Source: Druceiella hillmani (taxonomy: Eukaryota > Arthropoda > Insecta > Lepidoptera > Hepialidae). Taken from it: DNA of 64,000 bases. Under the pieces are notes generated by a model. The model was not told the origin of the DNA, ran no database searches, and worked only from the letters and a program-made list of their open reading frames with translations. Location of the stretch: contig JAYKKI010000061.1 of NCBI GenBank assembly GCA_039881145.1, positions 9,646,001 through 9,710,000 on the forward strand, written 5' to 3'. A program made the position numbers and the translations under genes. Positions 33,560-45,660 of this stretch are shown here, piece after piece; positions within the stretch are counted from its first letter, which is position 1, and each line of letters begins with the position of its first letter.

Positions 33560-34140
33560 TTAGTATGTCATTATTCCGTTTATACACTAATTTGTAATCA
33601 ATAGTGTGTTTTACGAATCTCAATACTCTTTTTAAATCCGTTAACAAAACATTATATGCTTTATTTTAATATGTGTCCAAAATTGATAAACCAGCACAAA
33701 TATCTGATCTTGTTCGTAATGCTGCATAAAACACACAATCTATATTTCTCTTACATTTCTTTTCAATATCTTTGTCAATAATAAAATCATTCACAAATAA
33801 ATGAAACTACGTGATGTAGTATTATTTCTACTTTCTTTAATTTCTTTACCACGACCTAGGTTTTGTTGTATTACAATATCTTCAGGTGGGATATTAGCAA
33901 AGATAGATCTTTGCTAATATCCCACCTGAGAAATTCATTGTTTACAATTAGTTTCATTTAATTGTGAACAATGAATTTCTACAAAATTAAAGCCAAATAT
34001 ATTCAATATTCAAATAAAATCATTATTTCCTTCTAATATTTTAGCATTAAAGTTCACATCCATAAACATTTCTTTACAATTATACATTTTAAATTTTTGT
34101 AAAATATTTTCAAGTCATATAACTTTGTTTTATCATTTCC
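33560..34140 (-). pseudogene. Copia RT C-terminal region, degraded
   Basis: Around 33600-33740 on the - strand, YAALRTRSDICAGLSIL, KAYNVLL and LKRVLRFVKHTIDYKLVYK resemble the copia segment YL...RPDI......LSR...P....HW...KRVLRYLKGT. Sequence further right is too broken to assign with confidence and includes the double hairpin at 33882-33980. Confidence 0.65.
33882..33980. repeat. Two abutting hairpins (23-bp and 22-bp stems)
   Basis: The first has perfect arms 33882-33904 and 33907-33929 around two bases. The second has arms 33929-33950 and 33959-33980 with one mismatch. They share a base and lie in the degraded copia RT. Confidence 0.92.
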
Positions 34141-34149
34141 AAATTTAAC

Positions 34150-34563
34150 AGGTCGCCAACACTAGTTTTGCCGCTAATAGACTACGGAGATGTGTGCTAT
34201 CCAGATTTTTCAGAACAATTGCTTAACAAACTTCAATGTCTTCAACATTTATTTATTCGCTATATTTTCAACCTTAGAAGATTTGATCACTATGAGATTC
34301 GCGACCGACACAATTTCCATATTCTTTCACTACTCTATAATATCTTAAATAACCCTCATAGTCCTTCTTATCTTTCAGAAAAATTCACAGCCATTGCCTG
34401 TGTCTATGTTCTGACAAACTTCTCGCGCTCCTTGTCTCCAAACGTTCTACTTCTTTCTATGAGCATTAATTCCCTGCTCATGCTGCCAAATTATGGAATA
34501 AACTGAATTCGGACGTCAGACTTCCACCGTCACTTCTAGCTTTCAAAAGCCGTCTGAAGTAAT
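34150..34563 (+). pseudogene. Non-LTR retrotransposon pol 3' end
   Basis: PLIDYGDVCYPDFSEQLLNKLQ, LFIRYIFNLRRFDHYEIRD and ILSLLYNILNNP follow the C-terminal tail of jockey/CR1-like pol (P.LDY...VY.......KLQ..QN...RYI). After a frameshift, AAKLWNKLNSDVRLPPSLLA and FKSRLK close it at about 34563. Its 5' part is missing, as usual for 5'-truncated insertions. Confidence 0.78.
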
Positions 34564-34679
34564 TATATCTATCTTAACTTTATTTTAAAAATTCTATTTT
34601 CTTCATATCTCACTTCCTTTAATTCTTTTCATTACCCGTCTGTTAGGAATTGAGAATGCAGCTACATCAATTGTTACGG

Positions 34680-35615
34680 TAATTCGGAACGCATGTTCTA
34701 TTGTTTATGTATATTGTAAGCTGGTGTGCCGTATCGAAATATACGTTCAAAGTTTGCCACAAATCTTAATAGATTTTATTTCGAACCTAGCTACCAACAT
34801 GGTAGTAGAGCGTGGTTTCGATTAAAGCAGGAAGTAAAAACACAGTGAGAAAAAGAAAACTTCCCGGCGTAGTTTCATAAGGAATCATTTTTGACAGTTT
34901 ATGGTTGCCGCATAACCTAATCTTTCCAGAGTCGCGTGTTCATTAGAATTCAAGAATTTTACAAATATGTAAGAATATATCTCATTCAAGAATTAGTATT
35001 AACATAAAGTATACACGCAATATAACAAAAACAATGAAATCAAAACGTAACAAAAGCCAATAAAGGGCTTCGATGTTATAACCGCAATAAGCATGGACAT
35101 TATGCTAAAAACTGCCAAGTTTTGAAAAAAAAGAACTTAGGGAAGAAAGAAGGAAGTAAAAGTTTTGTTGCAGCATTTTCAACATCTTAGCAGTAATGAA
35201 TCCAGATATATGGTATGTAGTGTTTCCGTGCATATATACTCCGGTGTCTCCATGCATATGACCAACAGAAGTGATTGGATGTATGATATAACTTGTCCAC
35301 CGATACCCACCATAACTGTTGCTAATAAGACACAGCTACATGTTGAAAGTACGGAAAAATTATTTTTTTAAAATATAATTAATGGTAATGAAGATAATAC
35401 AATTCAGACGCATAGGACACTTAAATTTTTCAGATGTTAGCAGGTTACCAGGATGTAACGAAGGAGTTAAACAATTTCAAGTATGAACAGGAACCTGGTA
35501 GAAAGTTCCTGTTTGATGCTCAATTGTCGAAACTGTTCTGCGGAGAGGCGCTAGCGACAGCTGCTTATATCATCAACCGATTACCCACAAAATCAATTGA
35601 TGACCTATAAAATAT
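34680..35615 (+). mobile_element. Second copia fragment, + strand, nested in the first
   Basis: Element pieces in + orientation: TGGTAGTAGAGC at 34800-34811 resembles an initiator-Met-tRNA type primer site. Then a zinc knuckle near 35070 (CYNRNKHGHYAKNC, second Cys now Arg), a protease/pre-integrase region (35165-35371, VHIYSGVSMHMTNRSDWMY for the DSGAS-HMT motif; ITVANKTQLHVE), GHLNFSDVSRL near 35415, and FDAQLSKLFCGEALATAAYI to SIDDL (about 35510-35608) from integrase. Most of gag and the integrase core are deleted. The opposite-strand copia RT begins almost at once beyond. Confidence 0.75.
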
Positions 35616-36180
35616 AAATTTGCTTGACGACTGTACACCAAAGTTTTTAAATAAATAAATAACATATAATAAAACAAATATCTTATTATCACCGTTACAC
35701 TTAGTGTACAAACAACCATCATTTTGGGACCTGATAAAACCTTGTTGTATTATTTCAGAGTTAAATTTATTCTTAAAATATTTGGGAAATTTTTTCAAAC
35801 CATTTAAAGATTTATTTAATTTAACATTTTTTATAGTCCCACTATAAGCGGGACTAAAGGCTCCGATAACGTCCGTCTGATAAATAGGTAAATTTAATTT
35901 TCTACCTACTAACACACACATCCTAAGAGTAGACAATTTACAAACTGGTGCATATATTTCACTTAAATCCATTATATTATCCTGTTCAAAGCCTCTAGCG
36001 ACTAATCTAGCTTTGTATTGAATATTGTCTTTAGAATTGTTTATTTTACACATTCACTTATTACTTACAACTTTTTTATTTACAGTCTTTTAACAAAATT
36101 TCCAGGTATTGTTTTTTTTAGTGTTTTTAGCTCTCTATCCACAGCTTCCTGCCAGTTACTAGCATCTTTCATCTGCATTA
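35565..36180 (-). pseudogene. Copia reverse transcriptase N-terminal half
   Basis: On the - strand: linker MKDASNWQEAVDRELKTLKK (about 36180-36110), then YKARLVARGFEQ, APVCKLSTLRMCVLVGRKLN, YQTDVIGAF, LNKSLNGLKK and GCLYTKCNGDNKIFVLLYV. These are the ordered RT blocks of copia (KARLVA.GF.Q, Q.DV..AF, L.KSLYGLKQ, LLYVDD). The open frame runs out exactly at YV, where the catalytic DD should follow, because the foreign block begins there. Confidence 0.87.
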
Positions 36181-36484
36181 CTTCTCGGTAAGTTTTAGGT
36201 TACTTCCCTCTATATAGACCTGATGGCAGGTATATAACGAGGTCCGTTTCCTGACACGCGTGCTTCTTCGATGTGGTGTTAAATCTTCATTACTGGTACA
36301 AGGCACGTATAAACCTTTTTCACTATTACTAGATACATTTGGACTTTCCTCTTGCTCTCTGGACTGCTCTTCACCTTCGTTGTACTATTTTTCTTCTTCT
36401 ATAGATTGCTCTTTACTCTCTGTACTTGACAGTTGTTCTTCACATGTACTCTTATATTCTTATATTGCAAGTACTCTTGTACTC

Positions 36485-36910
36485 TTATATTCTTATATTC
36501 TTCACATGTACTCGTATATTTATGTCATAATCAAGCTTAACCTTCTTCCCCTTACATTTCTCTATAAAAACAATATCTCTTTTGATTTCAACCCTGTTGT
36601 TCTCTGTAAAATACACTCTGTAACTTTTATCTTCTTCTCCGTAGCCAACGATGATTCCTTTTTGACCTTTTTGACCTTTGAGATTTTCTTCTTTTCTCCT
36701 TTGGGATATAAGCAAATACAAAGGTGCCAAAAATCTTCAATGTATTTATATCAAAATGCTTGTTTGATCATGTCTCGTATGGTGTCTTTGCAACGTCATT
36801 GATTTTACTAGTTCTGTTTAATACATTTGCAGCGGTATGAACAGCTTCGTCCCGTAATTCATTTGGTAGACTTTTCGCACACAAAATTATTCGCTCGAGT
36901 TCTGTTTTCT
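36485..36910 (-). pseudogene. Copia integrase C-terminal region
   Basis: On the - strand: IILCAKSLPNELRDEAVHTA and ANVLNRTSK (about 36900-36800), KHFDINTLKIFGTFVF, then GIIVGYGEEDKSYRVYF and VEIKRDIVF (36730-36560). These are the copia integrase end and the GY....K.YRV..P linker. Simple TCTTATAT-type repeats follow at 36440-36510. Confidence 0.83.
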
Positions 36911-37114
36911 CGCCCTACCTTGCCGTTTTGCTCTGGTGTGTATATACTGGTTCGATATATAATGCCACGCCTTGCAAATATGCTTCTATTTTAGAGAAAA
37001 GAACAGACATCTCTGTGTCCCTCCTCGTATTTGCATCAGAAGAAATACTGTTGCACGATGTGGATGTTTGTTTCAGATTTTTGTTCGTAAACACTAGCCA
37101 TTTTCCACCACATA

Positions 37115-37390
37115 TTCGGGAAGGTAGAGCAAGTTATAATATGAATCATTGTATTTTCTGACATTTTTGTTCCAAACCATGTTTGGACTTTCGCGTCTTT
37201 CTTGTCCCATGCAACCTTATCAGCCCCGGCCTCCGATTTGACACTTTTCCTTTTTACTACTTCACGTAAATCTTGACTTCGTAGTAAAATAACAGATTGA
37301 AACTACCATAGATTTCAATTTGTTGCTCATTCCAGCTTGATATATAAGCCAGGTATTTTAAAGTTATCTTCCATCGTCGTGTTTTTTCTG
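37115..37390 (-). pseudogene. Copia gag N-terminal region
   Basis: On the - strand: MEDNFKIPGLYIK near 37375, then LRSQDLREVVKRK, ADKVAWDKKDAKVQTWFG. This fits the start of copia gag (F.IP.L....Y..WKFRM...L....LW.VV, then AW...D.KA...I). Stops interrupt it, and late gag through mid-integrase is deleted to its left. Confidence 0.68.
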
Positions 37391-37537
37391 CGTGTCCCGT
37401 CCTTACTCAACGAGCAAGTTTTTCTTCCCGCCGGCTTAACCTCAGAATGCAGCACCCGCCGCGTCGATACCAATAGTATTTTCTTGACGAAACAGTAATC
37501 TTCCTTTTGTTTTATTCAATCACGACAGAATACGTGT

Positions 37538-37551
37538 CTGGGCCCATAACC
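37538..37551 (-). promoter_or_regulatory. Copia primer binding site
   Basis: On the element strand GGTTATGGGCCCAG, directly next to the CA end of the 5' LTR. It matches the primer site I know for insect copia-type elements primed by an internal part of initiator Met-tRNA. Confidence 0.8.
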
Positions 37552-37721
37552 TGATAAATTTTGAATGAAAAACGAAGATGTTCTGTAGTAAAAGAAACGA
37601 TTATTATTTAGATATTTGACTCAATTTTACATTGCACACTGACAAAGCTTGAACAAATTGAAAACGCTCAAACCAGTGTCGCCATACAAAAAAATATTAC
37701 ATTGAAATTTGCCTATCAACA
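37552..37721 (-). repeat. 5' LTR of the copia element
   Basis: 170 bp, on the element strand starting TGTTGATAGG and ending TTTATCA, thus with the standard TG...CA ends, and abutting the primer binding site. Confidence 0.87.
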
Positions 37722-37972
37722 AATATTGTGTTGATATAAATTTTAATTAAAGCTTTAACTCACTCACTTAAAGTTCTCTAGCAAAGTTTTGTACGGACTT
37801 TGTTGCATTGATCTCATTGTTTTAAGTGGACAATGTTTTAAAGCAAATTTGGTATTTTTTAAAATAATATATTTGACAGGATTTAAGTTACTATACTACG
37901 CAGATTTAAATATAATAACTTATCTCCTACGCTCGCAGAATTAAGTTTACTTGTTATCACACACACACACAC

Positions 37973-38039
<67 letters not shown>

Positions 38040-38404
38040 CATTACGGAATAACCACGGTATCTGCCCGTCACCCTGTGTGTCACAAGTCTTTTTTCATAA
38101 CCCGTTTGACTTAGAAAGTGAAATTTTGCATGATCGCAAAAGTGGTTCTCTGATTACGAGAGTGAAGTATGTAAAATACGATTTTTATTTTGGAGTCAAT
38201 TTTTTGAGGTGGGCAAAAAGGTGACAAATTTTTTTTTCAGAAGCCAATTTCATTTCAGAGGAAAAAGTAAGTAGAAATTTTAATAAGTAAATTATTTTTA
38301 TGTTCCTTTATTCTATTTTATGCCAATAATTAACTCAAAATAGGTACCTACTTATTTGCAATATAACTAAGTTTATTGCATTTATTTTTGGAGTAGGTGC
38401 GAGC
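37722..38404. other. Intergenic stretch with CA/TA microsatellite
   Basis: No gene seen. A compound (CA)n(TA)n tract occupies 37959-38035. Confidence 0.6.
37959..38035. repeat. (CA)n(TA)n compound microsatellite
   Basis: About 47 bp of CA units with one CG interruption, passing into 30 bp of TA. Confidence 0.97.
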
Positions 38405-40380
38405 ACTATCGACTAACTTAAACAAATTTATAATTTAATTTAATTTATAATGTATATTTAAACCTTTAACTTCTAATATACTTAATAAGATGGTGGCCAA
38501 AGGTAGTGTTTTATCGAATGTATGCGCAAAGAAAAAGAAATAGAAAGAGGTATTTTTTTTAATTAGCCAGATTTTTAATTTTCTCTCACATCCAAAGACG
38601 TGTAGTCAATACATGATTGCCACGAGAATTGAGGTCAAGCATGTCACATATTTTGGGTGATGATATGCTTCCAGAAGAAGAACAAGCTCAAGTTTACCAA
38701 ACAAACGGTCGAAAATTTTGCAGAATTTGCTCAGCTAAGCTATACAGGAAGACTGCTTACACTTGTGCACAGTGCAGAAAGTCCATATGCTTGCAATGTT
38801 CAAGTCCTTTGTGTAAAGATTGTCAGTGATTTTCCTGTGGTTCGGTGCTCTGTTTTTTTGTTTTGTTTTTGATACCAGAAGAGACTTTTACGTTTTTATG
38901 TTAGTGTGTTTGATTAAACCTAGGAAACATATTGTGTTTTTTTCCTAAGCTGTATATTTGATTTTCATTAGAATTTCATTGACATCAAGTAAATTAAGAC
39001 TGAAAAATATCTTAACGTATTCTTTTGATTATAATTCTAAATAATAATAAATTGAGATTGATTTATTTGATTTTTTTTTGTCTATGGCCCAAAGTTATAC
39101 ATTGTTTATAGTCTAAAGTCTAAGTAAATTGTGTTGGTTTTTAATTTATGCATCTTGATTAAATTTCCTAAATTTTCCTAAACAAAATTGGAGTCTGTGA
39201 GACCCCATGTCAGTGATAGTGTTCCACTTTTTTCACGTCTCCAGTCGAATGTTAAGTTGATCAGCAGTTCTGGCACCGACTTCAAAAATAAGTAACTTAG
39301 TTATTTATTACAAATAGGTTATTTTTTTATATTTTTTTTATTATATTTTTATTATATTATTTTTTCTTCTTAGTACTTACCTTTATTAAGTCGGTTTTTT
39401 AAAATATATTTTATTTTAGAACTTTTAGTGATTCATATTTTAATATTAATTATCACAATTATTTTATTTCTTAGAATGTAAGTTATTTATTAAAAGTCAT
39501 GGGCAAAAGATAGTATATAGATAATTTCCTCGTGTTTGAAGATATTATCAACAACACATAGAAATGAAGCGATAGTAGTAGCCGCCAATGGTTATCTGTT
39601 AGCCAATGAAGAGTTCTGTTCTCCGTATTCGAAGTATAATATCAGATATTGCAAATTAAAAACTACCACTTGAGGAATTCTGTTCTTCATATCCAAAATC
39701 CAATATAAGATTTCGAAAAGTAATAAATGTAGTAACAACTAACCAGTAGTATATATATTGAATCACGATCGATTCACCATTCGTCGAGGAGTTACATTAT
39801 TTATCTTCAGAACTCAATATCACACGCTGACCTGGTCGATGGTGCATTTATTTTGTAAAGTAAAAATTACCAGTAGTAAATATTTTGAATTGCTTTTGAT
39901 TTATTACGATCCGTTAAGGAGTTCAATTGTTTATCTCCAGAATGTATCACTAGACTCTGACATGATCAATAGTGTAGTTATTTTGAAAAGTAACAACTAC
40001 CAGTAGCAAATATCTTGAATCACTTTCAATTTATTACCACCCGTTAAGGACTTCCATTATTCACCTGCAGAACTCATTATTAGATCCTGACCTGTTCGAC
40101 AGTGTAATTATTTTACAGAGTAAAAACTACTAGTAGCAAATATCTTTAACCATGGTTGATTTACTAAGTAAGGAGTTCCATTGTTCATATCCATAACTTG
40201 GCATCAAACCTTGACCTGGTAGGTAATGTGATTATTTTGCAAAATAAGAACTACTGGTAGCAAATATCTTGAATCACAATTGATTTACCATTTGTTAAGG
40301 AGTTCCACCATTCATTTCCGGGCATCATTATCAGATAATTATTATATTCCACCTATAGCACCTTCTTAAAGATAAAAAAG
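38405..40380 (+). repeat. Dispersed repeat family, copy 1, with internal 120-bp repeats
   Basis: Shares with 62725-63530, in the same order: AACTTCTAATATACT, (A/G)CACCGACTTCAAAAATAA, the GGCAAAAG(A/G)TAGTA motif, and a series of diverged units of about 120 bp containing ACTACCAGTAGCAAATATC, TTGATTTACTACC-like and CCGTTAAGGAGTTCCATTAT. Copy 1 has about five such units (39725-40330). It also holds a transposase C-terminus (38617-38829) that copy 2 lacks. I could not find termini; it may be a non-autonomous element. Confidence 0.7.
38617..38829 (+). pseudogene. Orphan piggyBac-like transposase C-terminus (zinc finger)
   Basis: A 70-residue open frame, in-frame stop directly upstream (38614-38616). 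It ends in a cysteine cluster: CRIC, then TCAQCRKSICLQC and CKDC. The pattern C-x2-C...C-x2-C...C-x2-C...C-x2-C is like the zinc-binding tail of piggyBac transposases, such as the one coded at 47561-47700. The preceding LPEEEQAQ stretch does not match that copy, so it is a different lineage. No catalytic domain remains. Domesticated DNA-binding use is conceivable, but there is no evidence for a promoter or splice sites. Confidence 0.55.
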
Positions 40381-42357
40381 GATCATCAAAATCAGCCTAT
40401 TAGATTTAGTTTTTTATATTGATAAATAAGTTATCACCAAAGTTGTAGAGCATACAATTTGGAATGTCGTTGGAATGTAGTTGTCATCTTAAAAAGGAAT
40501 TACAATTATTTGACTTTTTTTTCTGTAGTTAGCCAAGTTTTTACTCTACAGCTGTGCTAATTCTGTTTTCAATGTATTTAAAATTGCAAAATACAGCTAT
40601 TTCAAAGGTTTTTAGAGTCAGTGCCAAGAAAGTATGTAGGATTCATCTGCGGGTATATGTGTGGATGTGGATATGCGTAAGAGAGGAGAGAAGCTTCGAC
40701 TTAGCACCGATTCCAAAAATCACTAGTTACAGCAGCATTTTGCAAATTAGTTTGGAAATGATATTGTATCTCAAAAATTCCAACTGAGTACTCATATTTT
40801 CATCATTTTATACTTTTTAGTGAGCTTCTTTTTAGTGAAGCCGGTTAAATTTAATTGATTTTACAAAAAATGTTTCAAACAAAAATAAAAGAACAAAATT
40901 TCATGTAAAAAATGTGCTTGTGTGTTCTTGGTATGATCAGTCGTTTCACGCGATATTTTCAAGGTGTTTATCAAGATGACGGTGAATGTCCAGTCCCCGC
41001 GCTGCGACAATTTGGTTTTATATTTAGTATAAACATATTAACAAATCTCATTCAAAAATCACTGTAGGAATTTATCTAAAAAGGGTTCTCTGTTCGACCG
41101 GCATTTTTATTAATTTATTATTGGTAGACCAATTTTAAAATTTTGTTTCTTAAATGGTAGAATATACTTCCCAAATTGTCCTTTATAAATATGGTGAGGA
41201 ACTAATGATCAACTATGGCGATATCCTGAGAAAATCCTTAACGGATGCTCTCATCCGTTTCGTACAAGTTCCCATTGGACAACCGTAGACCCTATTTGAA
41301 CTCATTTGTCCTCTCGTTATGAGCAATGTACTTACAGATGGTGGTCAGGCTTTAATGTTGTAACTAGAGGGTAGCAAAAGAACTCCTCAATAGTGAGGAG
41401 TAGATTCATCGAGCATGAGTTTCTTTGACTTCTTGATGAGGCCTTAGTTTATAATGGTGGCCAGATCTGTTAGTTTAGGAACTCTTCTGTTGTGAGGAGT
41501 AAATCCATCGAGTTTGGAATCGTTCATTTTGTTTTAACATAAGCAAAAAAAAACAAAGTAGCTGCGTATGTACACGTATATATTAAAGTATGAAACAACT
41601 TCGAAGTTAGTAGGTATATATTGCATAAGTATATCTAAGGACATTATGCAATTAGAATATTTAATATGTATAATTATCATTAATCCGAGAAGCAATTTTG
41701 GTATAAGTATATGGGTAAGTAAGTAGAGGTACATATAATGAAAAGATGAAGTATCGATCGAAGAGGGTAGTATTTTGACATGTTCGTATATTTGTGTGTG
41801 TATATACATGCAAACATTTAACTTTGCAACGTTCCTTTAACTTTGCAAATGCCTGTTTCAATCACAATAAATGCGGTATTATTGAATTCCCTGTGGGTTT
41901 GTAAGGTTTCCGGTAATAAAGGATGTCATAAGCCCTCAAAATGAAAGAATAAAACTATTAAAAAAAATAATTTGCAAGTGCGAATCGCAATTATCGATAA
42001 TTATTAACGACCTTAATTTTCCTCGCTCGTTAGATAATCAAAAATAACATATGCACACTTTATCTATGCGATTCACGTCATAAAGTGTTGTCCTATGTAT
42101 TGTTTTCATTTATTTTTTACAACATTCTGAAAAATTTAATGATTCACCATATTAAACCTTTCCATATTTATCAACATGGTAAATTACTATGTTCCTACTT
42201 AGGTATTTACCAAAGAATCATAGTTTGTACCGTGATTCATAATCACTCTCAGATTCGATGTGGCTGTTATTTTAATTCATATTTTCTCATGCTTGTTTAT
42301 ATGGGCATTTTTTTCTTTCCATACAACAGTTAGTTATATTTTGTTTTTAATGTATCC
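40381..42357. other. Intergenic stretch without recognised gene
   Basis: Short open frames only. Near 41375-41515 two similar segments (GGAACTC or GAACTCCTC, then TGAGGAGTA(G/A)AT(T/C)CATCGAG) form an imperfect duplication about 100 bp apart. Confidence 0.4.
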
Positions 42358-45300
42358 AAGTCCATGTAAATACTTTTACTTTTTTATAAACTTCGCTCAA
42401 TTTCTGCGTTTATTTAACACTCTAAAACTTATTAGATTCCTTTATTTCTTAACGTCTTCAGTAATTATTAAAATACTCACATATCTGATACATCCTGATA
42501 AATACTGTTTAAACGCTGTTGACATTGATAGTATAGGCATTACAACAAATTGAGATATATTTTATTTAACATTAAATGTATCTCAACGATAATCGAATAT
42601 AAGCTCTTCTCTATATTAATGAAGTTCTCTCATATAGCGATGCATGTGTTATGTAGTAATTTTGTAAATACTTCTACTTTTTTATTACACTTCGCTCAGT
42701 TTCTGCTTTTATTTAACACTCTAAAACTTATTAGGTTCCTTTATTTCTTAACGTCTTCAGTAATTATTAAAATACTCACATATCTGATACATCCTGATAA
42801 ATACTGTTTAAACGCTGTTGACATTGATAGTATAGGCATTACAACAAATTGAGATATATTTTATTTAACATTAAATGTATCTCAACGATAATCGAATATA
42901 AGCTCTTCTCTATATTAATGAAGTTCTCTCATATAGTGATGCATGTGTTATGTAGTAATTTTGTAAATACTTCTACTTTTTTATTACACTTCGCTCAGTT
43001 TCTGCTTTTATTTAACACTCTAAAACTTATTAGGTTCCTTTATTTCTTAACGTCTTCAGTAATTATTAAAATACTCACATATCTGATACATCCTGATAAA
43101 TACTGTTTAAACGCTGTTGACATTGATAGTATAGGCATTACAACAAATTGAGATATATTTTATTTAACATTAAATGTATCTCAACGATAATCGAATATAA
43201 GCTCTTCTCTATATTAATGAAGTTCTCTCATATAGCGATGCATGTGTTATGTAGTAATTTTGTAAATACTTCTACTTTTTTATTACACTTCGCTCAGTTT
43301 CTGCTTTTATTTAACACTCTAAAACTTATTAGGTTCCTTTATTTCTTAACGTCTTCAGTAATTATTAAAATACTCACATATCTGATACATCCTGATAAAT
43401 ACTGTTTAAACGCTGTTGACATTGATAGTATAGGCATTACAACAAATTGAGATATATTTTATTTAACATTAAATGTATCTCAACGATAATCGAATATAAG
43501 CTCTTCTCTATATTAATGAAGTTCTCTCATATAGTGATGCATTTATTATTCAGTATTTTTGTAAATACTTCTACTTTTTTATTACACTTAGATCAATTTC
43601 TGCTTTTATTTAACATTAAAACTTATTAAGTTCCTTTATTTCTTAACGTCTTCAGTAATTATTAAAATACTCACATATCTGATACATCCTGATAAATACT
43701 GTTTAAACGCTGTTGACATTGATAGTATAGGCATTACAACAAATTGAGATATATTTTATTTAACATTAAATGTATCTCAACGATAATCGAATATAAGCTC
43801 TTCTCTATATTAATGAAGTTCTCTCATATAGCGATGCATGTGTTATGTAGTAATTTTGTAAATACTTCTACTTTTTTATTACACTTCGCTCAGTTTCTGC
43901 TTTTATTTAACACTCTAAAACTTATTAGGTTCCTTTATTTCTTAACGTCTTCAGTATTTATTAAAATACTCACATATCTGATACATCCTGATAAATACTG
44001 TTTAAACGCTGTTGACATTGATAGTATAGGCATTACAACAAATTGAGATATATTTTATTTAACATTAAATGTATCTCAACGATAATCGAATATAAGCTCT
44101 TCTCTATATTAATGAAGTTCTCTCATATAGTGATGCATGTGTTATGTAGTAATTTTGTAAATACTTCTACTTTTTTATTACACTTCGCTCAGTTTCTGCT
44201 TTTATTTAACACTCTAAAACTTATTAGGTTCCTTTATTTCTTAACGTCTTCAGTAATTATTAAAATACTCACATATCTGATACATCCTGATAAATACTGT
44301 TTAAACGCTGTTGACATTGATAGTATAGGCATTACAACAAATTGAGATATATTTTATTTAACATTAAATGTATCTCAACGATAATCGAATATAAGCTCTT
44401 CTCTATATTAATGAAGTTCTCTCATATAGCGATGCATGTGTTATGTAGTAATTTTGTAAATACTTCTACTTTTTTATTACACTTCGCTCAGTTTCTGCTT
44501 TTATTTAACACTCTAAAACTTATTAGGTTCCTTTATTTCTTAACGTCTTCAGTAATTATTAAAATACTCACATATCTGATACATCCTGATAAATACTGTT
44601 TAAACGCTGTTGACATTGATAGTATAGGCATTACAACAAATTGAGATATATTTTATTTAACATTAAATGTATCTCAACGATAATCGAATATAAGCTCTTC
44701 TCTATATTAATGAAGTTCTCTCATATAGTGATGCATGTGTTATGTAGTAATTTTGTAAATACTTCTACTTTTTTATTACACTTCGCTCAGTTTCTGCTTT
44801 TATTTAACACTCTAAAACTTATTAGGTTCCTTTATTTCTTAACGTCTTCAGTAATTATTAAAATACTCACATATCTGATACATCCTGATAAATACTGTTT
44901 AAACGCTGTTGACATTGATAGTATAGGCATTACAACAAATTGAGATATATTTTATTTAACATTAAATGTATCTCAACGATAATCGAATATAAGCTCTTCT
45001 CTATATTAATGAAGTTCTCTCATATAGCGATGCATGTGTTATGTAGTAATTTTGTAAATACTTCTACTTTTTTATTACACTTCGCTCAGTTTCTGCTTTT
45101 ATTTAACACTCTAAAACTTATTAGGTTCCTTTATTTCTTAACGTCTTCAGTAATTATTAAAATACTCACATATCTGATACATCCTGATAAATACTGTTTA
45201 AACGCTGTTGACATTGATAGTATAGGCATTACAACAAATTGAGATATATTTTATTTAACATTAAATGTATCTCAACGATAATCGAATATAAGCTCTTCTC

Positions 45301-45660
45301 TATATTAATGAAGTTCTCTCATATAGTGATGCATTTATTATTCAGTATTTTTGTAAATACTTCTACTTTTTTATTACACTTAGATCAATTTCTGCTTTTA
45401 TTTAACATTAAAACTTATTAGGTTCCTTTATTTCTTAACGTCTTCAGTAATTATTAAAATACTCACATATATGATATATCTTGATAAATACTGTTTAAAC
45501 GCCGTTTACATTGATAGTATAGGCATTACAAAAAAGTGAGGTATATTTTATTTAATGTTAAATGTATCTCAACGATAATAAAATATAAGCTCTTCTCCAT
45601 ATTAATGAAGATCTCTCGTATAGAGATGCATGTATTATGCAGTATGTTGCCATTATCTTT
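42358..45660 (+). repeat. 299-bp satellite array, about 11 units
   Basis: Units begin at 42550, 42849, 43148, 43447, 43744, 44043, 44342, 44641, 44940 and 45239. A diverged partial unit precedes them (from about 42358) and another follows (to about 45660). Central units differ at very few bases. Marker CATATAG(C/T)GATGCAT alternates C and T from unit to unit. Units 4 and 10 carry a shared variant (GCATTTATTATTCAGTATTT and a 2-bp deletion). Each unit has an open frame of about 100 codons in one frame, but 299 is not a multiple of three, there is no ATG at its start and the codons look random, so I do not call it coding. Confidence 0.97.

Larger units (their letters stand above)
32884..37721 (-). 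mobile_element. Ty1/copia LTR retrotransposon, - strand, interrupted
   Basis: A 4.8-kb element read on the - strand, bounded by about 170-bp LTRs at 37552-37721 (5') and about 32884-33047 (3'). A primer binding site follows the 5' LTR and a G-rich polypurine tract precedes the 3' LTR. Gag and pol pieces appear in the right order: gag, integrase, RT, RNase H. The region from late gag to mid-integrase is deleted, and RT is split by a block of foreign sequence on the + strand (about 34150-35615). All frames are broken. The 3' LTR is clearly diverged from the 5' LTR, so the insertion is old. Confidence 0.87.

Noticed and set aside
42550..45421. Ten successive 100-codon open frames in the satellite, apparently overlapping by 4 bp like an operon
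   Set aside because: They are the same unit repeated. The starts are TTG, the 299-bp period shifts the frame in each unit, and the composition is not protein-like.
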